Below, one piece after another: positions 19,250 to 27,055 of a stretch of DNA of 64,000 nt. Each line of letters begins with the position of its first letter. Within the stretch, counting starts at the first letter, position 1. The notes under the pieces were generated by a model. It was not told where the DNA came from. It searched no databases and worked only from the letters and a program-made list of their open reading frames with translations. The translations under genes were made by a program, and so were the position numbers. Where the stretch lies: the NCBI GenBank assembly GCA_963764205.1, contig CAVXRN010000006.1:1612001-1676000 (forward strand), written 5' to 3'. Source of the stretch: Chersky-840 sp963764205. GTDB lineage: Bacteria > Actinomycetota > Acidimicrobiia > Acidimicrobiales > UBA8190.

Positions 19250-20131
19250 TCAGGTCGGATAGTTCCCAGCCTCAAGGTCTTCGAGCAGGCTCGGATGGCA
19301 GGGCTTCCAGCCGAACGTCTCGCGCGTCAGTGCGCTCGACGACGGCTGGTCGACGGCGAAGATGTGGCCAAGGAATCCGAAGTTCTCCCCTCCGACGGCT
19401 TCCACAGGCACGTCGAGCTGGCGGCCGATGACTTCGGCGATGGAGCGCATGGTGTTTCCCTCGTCGCCGACGGCGTGGGCCACTGTGCCAGGAGCGGCTT
19501 GCTCGAGGACCAGCCGGAAGAGTCGGGCGGCGTCGAGGCGGTGCACAGCTGGCCAGCGTTGGGTTCCGTCGCCCACATAGCCGGAGACCCCCGTGCGCCG
19601 GGCGTTCTCAATGAGTACCGAAGCGAATCCACAGCGCCCGCCTGCGGCATGGACCGACCGGGGAAGACGGACGACGGCGGAACGGACGCCCCGCTCGGCC
19701 AGGTCAACGACAGCTTGGGCATTGCGGCCCCGGCCGCCGACGGGTCCGTCGGTGAGGAAGGCGTCCGCCTCGGTCGAGGTACGTCCAGGCAAGGCGGGCG
19801 TGCCCGATGCGATGACGAGCGCCTTGCCGCTTCCATCGAGGGAGGCGCCGAAGGCCTCCACCGCGGTGGTCTCCCTCGCCACCGACTTCTCGAAGTTGTT
19901 GAAGTCGGCGCCGAAGGCGAGGTGGATCACGCCGTCGGACTGATCGGCGCCGGCGCGCAGTCTCTCGGGGTCATCGAGATCGCCGCGGAGCACCGAGGCT
20001 CCTGCGGCGGTGAGGGCTTGTGCCGAGGCGTCGGATCGGGCCAGGCCGAGCACCTCGTGACCCGCCGCCATCAGCTCGGGGACGAGTACGGAACCGATCC
20101 CTCCGGTGGCTCCGGTGACGAAAACACGCAT
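19250..20131 (-). CDS. NAD(P)-dependent epimerase/SDR oxidoreductase
   Basis: Extended SDR of 293 aa. The Rossmann start 'MRVFVTGATGGIGSVLVPEL' carries the TGxxGxxG dinucleotide motif, followed by 'GDLDDPERLRAGADQSDGVIHLAF'. ATG 20131 is chosen because it begins the fold directly and has AGGAGG upstream; a longer open frame to 20386 would read through the regulatory region. It diverges from a TetR gene, the usual layout for a repressor and its target, so it may act in detoxification of a small carbonyl or epoxide compound. The substrate is unknown. It is convergent with the BY-kinase. Confidence 0.8.
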   Translation of the reverse strand: MRVFVTGATGGIGSVLVPELMAAGHEVLGLARSDASAQALTAAGASVLRGDLDDPERLRAGADQSDGVIHLAFGADFNNFEKSVARETTAVEAFGASLDGSGKALVIASGTPALPGRTSTEADAFLTDGPVGGRGRNAQAVVDLAERGVRSAVVRLPRSVHAAGGRCGFASVLIENARRTGVSGYVGDGTQRWPAVHRLDAARLFRLVLEQAAPGTVAHAVGDEGNTMRSIAEVIGRQLDVPVEAVGGENFGFLGHIFAVDQPSSSALTRETFGWKPCHPSLLEDLEAGNYPT

Positions 20132-20204
20132 ATCTAACCCTCCTGAGACGAGTCGCTCCTGCCTGGCGACCGGTGATGGGACCCTTATCCCGTCACTGTA
20201 GCCG

Positions 20205-20239
20205 AGTGATAGGACTAAGGTCGCATCACTGTCTATGAT
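20205..20239. promoter_or_regulatory. Divergent SDR/TetR control region with inverted repeat
   Basis: AGTGAT (20205-20210) and ATCACT (20225-20230) form an inverted repeat with a 14-bp centre. TATGAT (20234-20239) is a good -10 box 6 nt before the tetR ATG, so tetR is probably leaderless. A repressor bound to the repeat would block the tetR promoter, and perhaps also the SDR promoter. Confidence 0.45.
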
Positions 20240-20245
20240 CGGTAG

Positions 20246-20818
20246 ATGGCCCGATGGGAACCCGACGCGCGCGAGCGACTGGTACGCGCTGCGTTGGACC
20301 TGTTCGCCGAGCAGGGCTACGACAACACCACCGTCGCCAAGATCGCCGAACGAGCGGGGCTGACCAAGAGCACCTTCTTCCGTCATTTCCCGGACAAGCG
20401 CGAAGTGCTGGCCGCAGGGCAGGACACGCTGTGCCAGCTCTTCGAAAACGGCATTGCGGCGGCACCGGCGTCAGCAACGCCGCTGGAGGCCGTCACCGCC
20501 GGCCTCGACGCTGCGGCGCAGGCGTTCACCCCCGAAAGGCGAGACCTCGGGCGAAAGATGCAAGCAGCCATTGCGGCCAGCAGCGAACTGCAAGAACGCG
20601 ACACGCTCAAGCGTGTCGGGTTGGCCACGGCCATCACCGATGCGCTCAAGAAACGTGGAGTACCAGACCCGACCGCGAGCCTCGCGGCCGAAATCGGAAT
20701 CCTGGCCTTGAGGACCGCCCACGCCCATTGGTCCGAGCCGACCAACCGGAAGGAACTTGCCGTGCTCGCCCGCCAATCACTCCACGAACTGCAAACAGCA
20801 AGCGCCGCACTCTGCTGA
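20246..20818 (+). CDS. TetR family transcriptional regulator
   Basis: TetR/AcrR repressor of 190 aa. The N-terminal DNA-binding domain is clear: 'RERLVRAALDLFAEQGYDNTTVAKIAERAGLTKSTFFRHFPDKREVL' (residues about 9-55), with the helix-turn-helix at 'TTVAKIAERAGLTKSTFFRHF'. The rest is the variable ligand-binding domain. It is divergent from the SDR gene 114 bp away and probably controls it and itself. A hairpin terminator follows. Confidence 0.9.
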   Translation: MARWEPDARERLVRAALDLFAEQGYDNTTVAKIAERAGLTKSTFFRHFPDKREVLAAGQDTLCQLFENGIAAAPASATPLEAVTAGLDAAAQAFTPERRDLGRKMQAAIAASSELQERDTLKRVGLATAITDALKKRGVPDPTASLAAEIGILALRTAHAHWSEPTNRKELAVLARQSLHELQTASAALC

Positions 20819-20826
20819 TGGGGCGG

Positions 20827-20855
20827 CGATCCTTGGGTTCTGGACCCAAAGATCG
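20827..20855 (+). terminator. Hairpin terminator after tetR
   Basis: Arms 20827-20838 and 20844-20855 pair over 12 positions with one mismatch around a 5-nt loop, starting 9 nt after the TetR stop codon. Confidence 0.55.
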
Positions 20856-21543
20856 GCTGGTGGATCTCGAGAGGTGATGTGGTTCTGCCCCGGCGCAGCG
20901 TCTACCGGCGAGGGATTTCCGCACTGAGTGCCGTCGTTCCGACGTTCCACATGCTGTCGGCCACGTTGATCGTGACTCCGGGGGGAACGATCTGATCGAT
21001 GCGATCAAGCAGGTTAGTGGAGTGCGGCACATCGATCGGCAGCGTGCTCGCGAAAGTTGACCCGATCCCCTGGTAACGCCCGGACTGACCTGACCCTCTG
21101 AAAAGGTCAACCTGACTCATGATCGGGGGCAGGTACCAGGACGTCGACCTCGACGTGCTAGCTGCGACGACCGGGTGTTGACGAGGACCACCTCGTTGAC
21201 CTCCTCGAGCAAGTTCAGCGTGCGGCACTGGCGGTGGTTCCGGCTCCTGAACAGAGCTCGGACCACACTTCCCGCGACAGTTCGGAGCATCTGTAACGGA
21301 TCGAGCGGCACCGGCGATCAGGAACGTGGCCGGGGCCGACCACTTGTGGTCGGCAGTCCGGGGGCGTCGCCGCGATGGGGCGCAAGGGGATCGCCCGCAG
21401 GTCGCCTGCGTTCCAGTCGCGCCCCCGTGAGGTGTGGGGAGCTGAGGCCGCAGTCCCACTCAGGCCCAGCAGGGTCGCTCGAGGGCGCTGTGAGTGGGTG
21501 CTCGGTGGAACAATGGCACCGATGCGATTACCCGGTCCGAACG
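20856..21543. other. Unassigned, possibly a broken minus-strand gene
   Basis: About 690 bp without a recognised family. On the minus strand two frames look natural: 'LRTVAGSVVRALFRSRNHRQCRTLNLLEEVNEVVLVNTRSS' (about 21290-21170) and, after a shift, 'STLPIDVPHSTNLLDRIDQI..INVADSMWNVG' ending at 20902. They could be parts of one short gene. I cannot name it. Confidence 0.3.
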
Positions 21544-22094
21544 TCACACGTTAGGGAGACTGATGCTGCACTCGACGTCCACCGCGTCCTGCAGTCGAAG
21601 GGCACCGAAGAAACCCGTGTAGGGCTTAATGCCCCAAATGCTCTGCACGACCGTCGCACTGCCGGCGATCACCCCGTCGTCTCGTCGGTGCACTTCGAGG
21701 CGGAGTGGATGGCTCTGACCGTTCATTATGAGGTCGCCTTCGAAAGTCGCATCCTCGTCGAGGAGGGGTCTCGTGGAGGTGAATGTCGCCTCTGGGTAGC
21801 GGTCGGTTTTAAGAACCTTGTTCAAGGTATTGCGGATCTTTTCCTTGTCGGCTTCGCTCAGGGGCTTCGCGCCCCAGAGCCTTCGATCACCTGCAGACCT
21901 CTCATGTCCACCGAGATCGACACTGTCATGTGCGTCACGGGTTGGTCGGGGATGCTTATGCTTCCATGCCACTTGGACGCCTGGATGAGAAGGTCGTGGC
22001 CCACCCTTGCAGCGATCCCCTGGCGAAAGGTGCGCAGCAGTAGCGAGCCGTTCTGCGAGCCGATCTCGTAGTGACCTGGTGCTGGCGGTGTCAA
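21544..22094 (-). CDS. YceI family protein, one frameshift
   Basis: YceI proteins are lipocalin-like beta-barrels that bind polyisoprenoid lipids. The first half from 22094 reads 'GHYEIGSQNGSLLLRTFRQGIAARVGHDLLIQASKWHGSISI'; the second reads 'LSEADKEKIRNTLNKVLKTDRYPEATF' and 'FEGDLIMNGQSHPLRLEV'. They join as SGG-AKPLSEADKEKI if the G-run at 21872-21875 (CCCC on plus) has five bases instead of four. That gives 183 aa, a normal YceI length. A one-base loss in a homopolymer is a typical sequencing error. No signal peptide is seen, so the protein may be cytoplasmic, as many actinobacterial YceI proteins are. Confidence 0.8.
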
Positions 22095-22784
22095 GGCGCT
22101 TTCAATAGTAGGCGTCTTGAGAGTGTCGGCATGAGGTCGACATCGTGCCGTGGGCGTTTGCCAACGAAGCCAGCCCCACGAATGTCATCACGATCGTCGC
22201 CAGGTGACCGCACAGTGGATCAAACCAACCACCGGCTCACCGTCGGCTGGCCGTCGACTTCCCCCGGACCTTTCTGGGCGTGTCTTGCGATCGTCAACCG
22301 CTGGCGAAGCCGGCCGGAATAGGCCGTGTGAGTGTGAGCAAGGTTGACTCGATCTTCACTCAGTCTCTTCGCCTTGTCTGGCTGAATCGGACTTGACCGT
22401 TTCAGAGTCGCCCACGGAAGCTCCGGTGGATCCTCCGGGTCACTCATGGTCACGGGTCGGAGCGACAGCCCATTTCAACCGCAACATCCCAGGGAGCGCA
22501 TCCAACAAGGAGAATCCGTGACTCTATCGAACCCGAACGAGGCGTGTACGGGTTGGGGGTCGGGCTGGTGACCAGCAGAAGCAGCCGGTAATCGAGGCGA
22601 TGCCCCCCGGTGTCTCGACCTGCGTCCGACACCCGACTCGGGTAACCGGGTCTGAGGACTACCGCCCGGGATCAGCACCGCGCTGAGCGATAGCGGATGG
22701 GTCAGGGCGGCGCCGAGCCCGTCGCCTTCGGAGTGACTCGGCAGCGGCGGACGATGCGTCACCGCTCTATGCCCATCCGGGTCC

Positions 22785-22855
22785 GGGTGATCCCGACCGG
22801 CCTGAGGTTGGTCGGGCTGGCCCCGTCAGGGCGCACAGAACCGGCATTGTGCGCT
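22785..22855 (-). repeat. Dispersed intergenic repeat, copy 1
   Basis: The reverse complement carries the core CGGGATCACC. The first 23 positions match the copy at 26749 at 21 sites, and 22829-22855 match 35520-35546 at about 22 of 27 (shared AACCGGCAT and TGCGCT). Confidence 0.6.
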
Positions 22856-22918
22856 TTTTGTCGCCCGGACAGGTCGGCTCCGAGCAGTGCTCGCTGATCC
22901 CTCCCGTCCGCCTACACC

Positions 22919-22958
22919 CCGCTCGCCCGCTCGCCCGCTCGCCGGCTCGCCCGCTCGA
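22919..22958 (+). repeat. Tandem 8-bp repeat (five units)
   Basis: Five consecutive units of CCGCTCGC; the fourth and fifth each carry one change. It ends 27 bp before the toxin start codon. Confidence 0.85.
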
Positions 22959-22985
22959 TTCGGAAGCGCCACTAACCTGGGCGCA

Positions 22986-23339
22986 GTGAACCCGACTCCC
23001 AGGACCGACGAGATTGTCAATCGAGGTGATGTTTGGATGGCAGGGTTCGACCACCTTCGCCCAGTGGTCGTGCTCTCCAGACTCGACAATGACGACCTTC
23101 GGTGCGTGGTCGCTGTCGAGCCAGCCAACGAAGACATCTCGGGTGTGGCCGTGGAAGTTGACCTCGGACTCAATGGCCATGTCGTCCGAGTAGGACTGCC
23201 CAGACCGGGAAAAATCAACTGCACCTGGGTGTTCACCTCGTCGCAAGAGGATCTGATTGAAAAGGTGGGGACATTGAGTTCCGCCAAGCTAAACGAAGTC
23301 GAGAATCTGATCCTCATGGGCGATCAGGTATCAATGTGA
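22986..23339 (+). CDS. MazF/PemK-like toxin domain protein
   Basis: Small protein of 117 aa with the MazF-like (PemK/CcdB-fold) pattern: 'NRGDVWMAGFDHLRPVVVLSR' at the N-terminus (family: RGDVW..D...RPVVVLS), 'VRVGLPRPGKINCTWVFTSSQEDL' and 'VGTLSSAKLNEVENLILMGD' at the C-terminus. MazF proteins are ribosome-independent endoribonucleases, normally paired with an upstream antitoxin; none is visible here. GTG 22986 is chosen because TAACCT lies 7 nt before it (leaderless pattern) and upstream sequence is tandem repeat. The loop between beta-1 and beta-2 is shorter than usual, so activity is uncertain. Confidence 0.65.
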   Translation: MNPTPRTDEIVNRGDVWMAGFDHLRPVVVLSRLDNDDLRCVVAVEPANEDISGVAVEVDLGLNGHVVRVGLPRPGKINCTWVFTSSQEDLIEKVGTLSSAKLNEVENLILMGDQVSM

Positions 23340-23884
23340 GCGTTGCAGGTACTTGGGAGTTGATCGCGCTGGGCCGGGAAGTCCATAACTGAGCACTACG
23401 AAAGGTATCTCAATCGAATGCCCGTCAGGTATCCCATAGGGAAGGAACTGGGACACCACGCCGTCGTCTGGACCTAACGAGCCTTCGTCGAAGGCGTCAC
23501 CGAAGCCACGTCGAGCCAGAGGGGATCCTGTGCTCAGGGATCCCGGTCGCACTGTGCATCCATCTGGACCGGGCGATAAGTGCCGTTCCCGACTGGGTGA
23601 CGTCAACGGCGAGGATCGACCAAGACAGCGCAGAATCGGGGCTATGCGTGGCCCGTGTCTTCCTCTGCGTCCGCCAGGTTGCACGGGATTCAGGTGGCCC
23701 CGCTACGGGGTGACCCGTCCGGGATCACCAAGGTGCTGAACATTTCCGAGCGGCCCCCGTGGGACTCCTACCGAGACCAGGGCGCTGTCACAACGGATCG
23801 AGGACGTGGAGCCATCCGAACGCGGGTGTTATACCGGTCACCACCAGCCGGTCGTTTGAGCCCTGCTACTTGCCCTTGTGGCGT
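23340..23884. other. Intergenic with dispersed repeat
   Basis: About 545 bp between the toxin-like gene (plus) and the ABC permease (minus, converging). No gene is recognised. The dispersed repeat fills roughly 23518-23750. Confidence 0.5.
23518..23750 (+). repeat. Dispersed intergenic repeat, longest copy
   Basis: Successive blocks recur elsewhere in the same order: GGGGATCCTG...CCATCTG (also 36298-36336), TCGGGGCTATGCG (also near 39369, variants near 26570 and 37960), GGTGACCC..CGGGATCACC (23707-23729; 21 of 23 identical to 26630-26652) and GCTGAACATTTCCG (23735-23748, identical at 38062-38075). Confidence 0.7.
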
Positions 23885-24946
23885 TCAGGTCGCCCGGCGA
23901 CGGACCAGCCACATGGTGACGGCGATGAGCAGCACCGACAACCCAAGCAGCCAGCCAGCCTCCATCCACTGGAACGCCCAGAACCGGGTGGCAGGCTGGT
24001 AGCTCGTCACCTCGGTGTAGCCGTGTTGGACGAGGTACTGCCACGCGACGAGGGCGTGCAGGTTCGGGCCCCCACCTTCTTTCCCGGCGACCTGCGCTGG
24101 TGCGCCCTGGAGGACCTGATAGAGCACTGTCTGGCTGATCGCCTGGCCACCTTTGGTCCACTCCTGACTCACAATCCAAACGGAACTTGGCACGTTCAGT
24201 GACCTGGTCACGACCGGCGAAAGATAGTGCGCTCGGAACCAAACCCCGGTCGCGATGGCAAGTCCGGCGTACGCGACCAGGGTGACGGCAATCGCGGGGA
24301 CGACCCTGCGGATCAGCATGCCAGCCAGGGCGCCGATTGCGAAGGCGGCCAGTGTCCAGGCGCCGAACGCAACTCCGCGCAAGTCGAACAGGCTGGGTGA
24401 GAGCGAAGTCAACTCGGACAGGCCCCGGGCCTGGTTGTCCGCGCCGAAGTACGGCTGGTAGTACCAGGAGAACAGCACGCTGATGACGCCAGCCGCGGCG
24501 GTCACCGCGACCGCAAGCCCCGCCAACTTGGCCAGCGTCCAACGCCACCGCCCGAAGCCCTGCGTCCAGGCGTAACGGTAAGTACCGGTCTCCATCTCAC
24601 GGGCCAGCACCGGCGCCCCGACGAACGCACCGATCAGTGCGGGCACTAACTGCAATATCCAGCCATTGGTAAGAAAGCCGCCGACGCTATTGAAGCCGCT
24701 CGTCAGCTGGAGGCAGGCATCTGAGCCCGCGGGGCGGCAGGCGAGTTCGGCCGCGTAGGCGTGGTGAAGCTGCAAGCCGAGCACCCAGGTGTACGTCCCG
24801 ATGGCGGCTAATGCCGCGACCAAGCCGATCAGTGCGACGCGGTGCTGGCACCAGGTGACCCAGGCCATTCGCCGCCACGGCACCGGTCGCAGGCTCGCGT
24901 CCTCCTGTTTGTGGAGTGGCACGGTCCGTGTTGTCATCGCGGTCAT
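23885..24946 (-). CDS. ABC transporter permease (ABC-2 type)
   Basis: Membrane subunit of 353 aa with about six hydrophobic helices ('VALIGLVAALAAIGTYTWVLGL', 'LQLVPALIGAFVGAPVL', 'LAGLAVAVTAAAGVISVLF', 'AAFAIGALAGMLI', 'AIAVTLVAYAGLAIATGVWF', 'WLLGLSVLLIAVTMWLV') and a large extracytoplasmic loop before the last. 'VGAPVLAREMETGTYRYAWTQ' fits the cytoplasmic motif of ABC-2 permeases. ATG 24946 is 5 nt after the ATPase stop, with GGTGA upstream. It is the third gene of a GntR-ATPase-permease operon, a YtrA-like layout often linked to cell-envelope stress or antibiotic response. The substrate is unknown. Confidence 0.85.
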   Translation of the reverse strand: MTAMTTRTVPLHKQEDASLRPVPWRRMAWVTWCQHRVALIGLVAALAAIGTYTWVLGLQLHHAYAAELACRPAGSDACLQLTSGFNSVGGFLTNGWILQLVPALIGAFVGAPVLAREMETGTYRYAWTQGFGRWRWTLAKLAGLAVAVTAAAGVISVLFSWYYQPYFGADNQARGLSELTSLSPSLFDLRGVAFGAWTLAAFAIGALAGMLIRRVVPAIAVTLVAYAGLAIATGVWFRAHYLSPVVTRSLNVPSSVWIVSQEWTKGGQAISQTVLYQVLQGAPAQVAGKEGGGPNLHALVAWQYLVQHGYTEVTSYQPATRFWAFQWMEAGWLLGLSVLLIAVTMWLVRRRAT

Positions 24947-24950
24947 CGCG

Positions 24951-25853
24951 TCACCTTCGAGCCCCGACGTCTTGGGTGCGAACAGGACCGGGAAGCGCCG
25001 CGGCGTCGGGATCGCGTAGGTAGGCAAGCGCGAGTTCTTCGAGACCGACCGCATGCGACTCCCAGCCCTGAGGGACCCGATCGTCGGTGCTGGTCCGGAC
25101 GAGCATGTGCGCCTGCGTCTCGCCCCGACGGACGTGGACGACCGGCAGGTCGTTGTATGTCGCAGCCTCGGCAGCCGGGCCCGTGAGCATGCGGTGACCC
25201 TCGAGAATCTCGTCGACCTCTCCGGCCAGCTGGACCCGGCCCTGCGACAGCAAGATGAGGTAGTCGGCCACGCGTTCGAGCTCGGCGAGCACGTGCGAGG
25301 ACAGCAACACCGACACACCGTCTTCGGCCGCCGCCCCGAGCACCGTGGCCATGAAGTCGTGCCGGGCGATGGGGTCGAGCATCGCCACGGGCTCATCGAG
25401 TACGAGCAGCCTCGGATGCCGAGCCAGCGCCAGGGTCAACGCGAGCTGCGCCTGCTGGCCACCCGACAACTTGCCCGCCTTGCGTTTGAGCGGGATACCC
25501 AGCTCGCCGAGCCTGGCCTCAGCGTAGGCCTGGTCGAAGTGCCGGTTCAGGTTGCGGGTCAGGTGCAGCATGTTGGCGGCCGACACGCTCTTGTACAGCG
25601 GCGTGTCCTGGGCGACGAACGCGATGCCGTCCAGGGCGGCGAGCGACCCCGGCTGACGGCCGCCGAGCACGGTGAGGCCGCCCTCGGACGGCGCCGAAAG
25701 GCCGACCGCCAGGCTCAACAACGTGCTCTTGCCGGCGCCATTCGGACCGACCAGCGCGGCCACGTGACCGGCGGGGATGGCGAGGGTGCAATCGCGTAGC
25801 GCTTGTGTGTTGCCGTAGCGCTTGCCCAGGCTGCTTGCCTCGATGACGTTCAT
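24951..25853 (-). CDS. ABC transporter ATP-binding protein
   Basis: ATPase of 300 aa. Walker A 'GPNGAGKSTLLS' (about residue 37), Q-loop 'FVAQDTPLYKS', signature 'LSGGQQAQLALTLALA', Walker B 'LLVLDEPVAMLDP' and switch His in 'LLSSHVLAELE' are all present. About 80 C-terminal residues follow the core, as in many ABC-2 exporters. It overlaps the GntR gene by 4 nt (ATGA) and is followed at once by the permease, so the three products should be made together and form an exporter. Confidence 0.93.
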   Translation of the reverse strand: MNVIEASSLGKRYGNTQALRDCTLAIPAGHVAALVGPNGAGKSTLLSLAVGLSAPSEGGLTVLGGRQPGSLAALDGIAFVAQDTPLYKSVSAANMLHLTRNLNRHFDQAYAEARLGELGIPLKRKAGKLSGGQQAQLALTLALARHPRLLVLDEPVAMLDPIARHDFMATVLGAAAEDGVSVLLSSHVLAELERVADYLILLSQGRVQLAGEVDEILEGHRMLTGPAAEAATYNDLPVVHVRRGETQAHMLVRTSTDDRVPQGWESHAVGLEELALAYLRDPDAAALPGPVRTQDVGARR

Positions 25854-26368
25854 GCAACCCCCTCCGATTCGCCGTCGGCCGCGCCGCCGCGCGTGCTCGA
25901 AGCGCCGCGGCGCTCATAGAAATCCCGCAGCTCACTGGCGACGAGGGCCGCGATCCCGCTCTCGTCGAGCCCCGCCGTGTCGGCCTTGGCCAGCCAGCCC
26001 CGCAGGGAACGCCGAAGCCCGGTCAGCTCGGGGAGCGCGACCTGGCTGAGGGTGGCCAAGATGAACGTGCCCTGGCCTGGGCGCCCCACGATGAGACCCT
26101 TGGTTTCCAGTTCTCGGTAAGCCTTGGACACCGTGTTCGGGTTGATGGCCAGCGAAAGCACCACATCCCTGACCTTGGGCAGCTGATCGCCCGGTTTGAG
26201 GTAGCCCAGTCGAAGCGCGTGTTCGACCTGATGGACGAGCTGGAGATAGGTCGGCACTCCTGAGGCGGGGTCGAGCCGGAACTCGATCGGCGACACCGGA
26301 CTACTGCCCCCGGTAGAGGGGGCATCCACCTCGCCGCCCGAGCCGCTACTCCCTTGTCCTATTGCCAT
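25850..26368 (-). CDS. GntR family regulator (YtrA-like)
   Basis: Winged-helix regulator of 172 aa. 'GVPTYLQLVHQVEHALRLGYLKPGDQLPKVRDVVLSLAINPNTVSKAYRELETKGLIVGRPGQGTFIL' is a textbook GntR DNA-binding domain. The short C-terminal helical tail (no FadR/HutC effector domain) marks the YtrA subfamily, which controls adjacent ABC exporters. It is the first gene of the operon and probably autoregulates it. The ATG sits directly after the promoter boxes. Confidence 0.9.
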   Translation of the reverse strand: MAIGQGSSGSGGEVDAPSTGGSSPVSPIEFRLDPASGVPTYLQLVHQVEHALRLGYLKPGDQLPKVRDVVLSLAINPNTVSKAYRELETKGLIVGRPGQGTFILATLSQVALPELTGLRRSLRGWLAKADTAGLDESGIAALVASELRDFYERRGASSTRGGAADGESEGVA

Positions 26369-26405
26369 AGTATAAGATTAGAGCACCAACATCCCATTGT
26401 GTCAA
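26369..26405 (-). promoter_or_regulatory. Promoter of the GntR-ABC operon
   Basis: On the minus strand a perfect TTGACA (26400-26405) is followed after 17 bp by TCTAAT, or after 19 bp by TAATCT (26375-26380), and then TATACT touching the ATG at 26368. The leader would be zero or a few nt. The AT-rich block CTAATCTTATACTATGG may also be the GntR operator. Confidence 0.6.
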
Positions 26406-26564
26406 CGCGATTCAGAGGTACTCCTCGGCAGGACACCGCTCTAAACGCGACACACGGTCGTAGCCATCGATACCGATCTGAATCTGCGGCCGCCCCTTCG
26501 ACGATCCGCGATGGAACGACGGGTGCGCGTGCGTACTACCCGATGGCCTCACGCCATAATCGGG

Positions 26565-26652
26565 GTTCTGCGCCCCCTGGGGGTCCATGCGGACGAGCCC
26601 ACCATGACTGAATCGACTGCCGCTCCTGAGGGGTGACCCGAGCGGGATCACC
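26565..26652 (+). repeat. Dispersed intergenic repeat, copy
   Basis: Starts with the variant TCGGGGTTCTGCGCCCCC, then GCCGCTCCTGAGG (compare 38022-38035) and GGGGTGACCCG..CGGGATCACC (26630-26652), differing at two of 23 positions from 23707-23729. Confidence 0.65.
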
Positions 26653-26748
26653 GTCGAAGAACGTTTGCGTACGGTCCCGTAGGTGCTGACCGTCCGAGGA
26701 CCAGTGCTATGTCACTGCTGTTCCTGCCCAGGGAGGCCACCCGGCAGC

Positions 26749-26790
26749 GGGTGATACCGACCGGCCTGGGGGCCGGGCTGGTGCTGTCGG
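26749..26790 (-). repeat. Dispersed intergenic repeat, inverted copy
   Basis: GGGTGATACCGACCGGCCTG matches 22785 at all but one of these positions, and 'GGGCTGG' follows in both. Its orientation is opposite to the copy 100 bp before it. Confidence 0.6.
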
Positions 26791-27055
26791 GGGCGAAATG
26801 CATTCAGATCTGCAGTATCGATTGGTTGGAGCGACTCAGACCCTGGCTCCCACTTCGCCCTTTCTTTACCGCTCACGGCGTCGGGAGATACACGGTGAGC
26901 ATTCCCCACGCCTGATTCGGGCCCAAGTGCTCTGTTGGCACCGACTCCCACGGTGTTTGCTGATTGAAGATGTCAATGAGGAGCCATCAGACCCGCTCCT
27001 CGTCGTCATCGTTCCGCAAGGCACCATGTGAAACCGATGCGAGGAGAGTGTTGCA

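Larger units (their letters stand above)
22095..22985. other. Intergenic with dispersed repeats
   Basis: About 890 bp with no convincing gene. It holds copies of the dispersed repeat family (clearest at 22785-22855) and an 8-bp tandem repeat at 22919-22958. A segment at 22540-22620 (GGGGGTCGGGCTGGTGACC) also resembles the repeat. Confidence 0.5.
26406..27055. other. Intergenic with two repeat copies
   Basis: 650 bp without a recognised gene. It holds a plus-oriented repeat copy (26565-26652) and a minus-oriented one (26749-26790). The last 150 bp precede the secreted repeat protein and end with the RBS GAGGAGAG. Confidence 0.5.

Noticed and set aside
22919..22958. Tandem 8-mer as a CRISPR array
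   Set aside because: Units are 8 bp without spacers; it is a simple microsatellite-like repeat.
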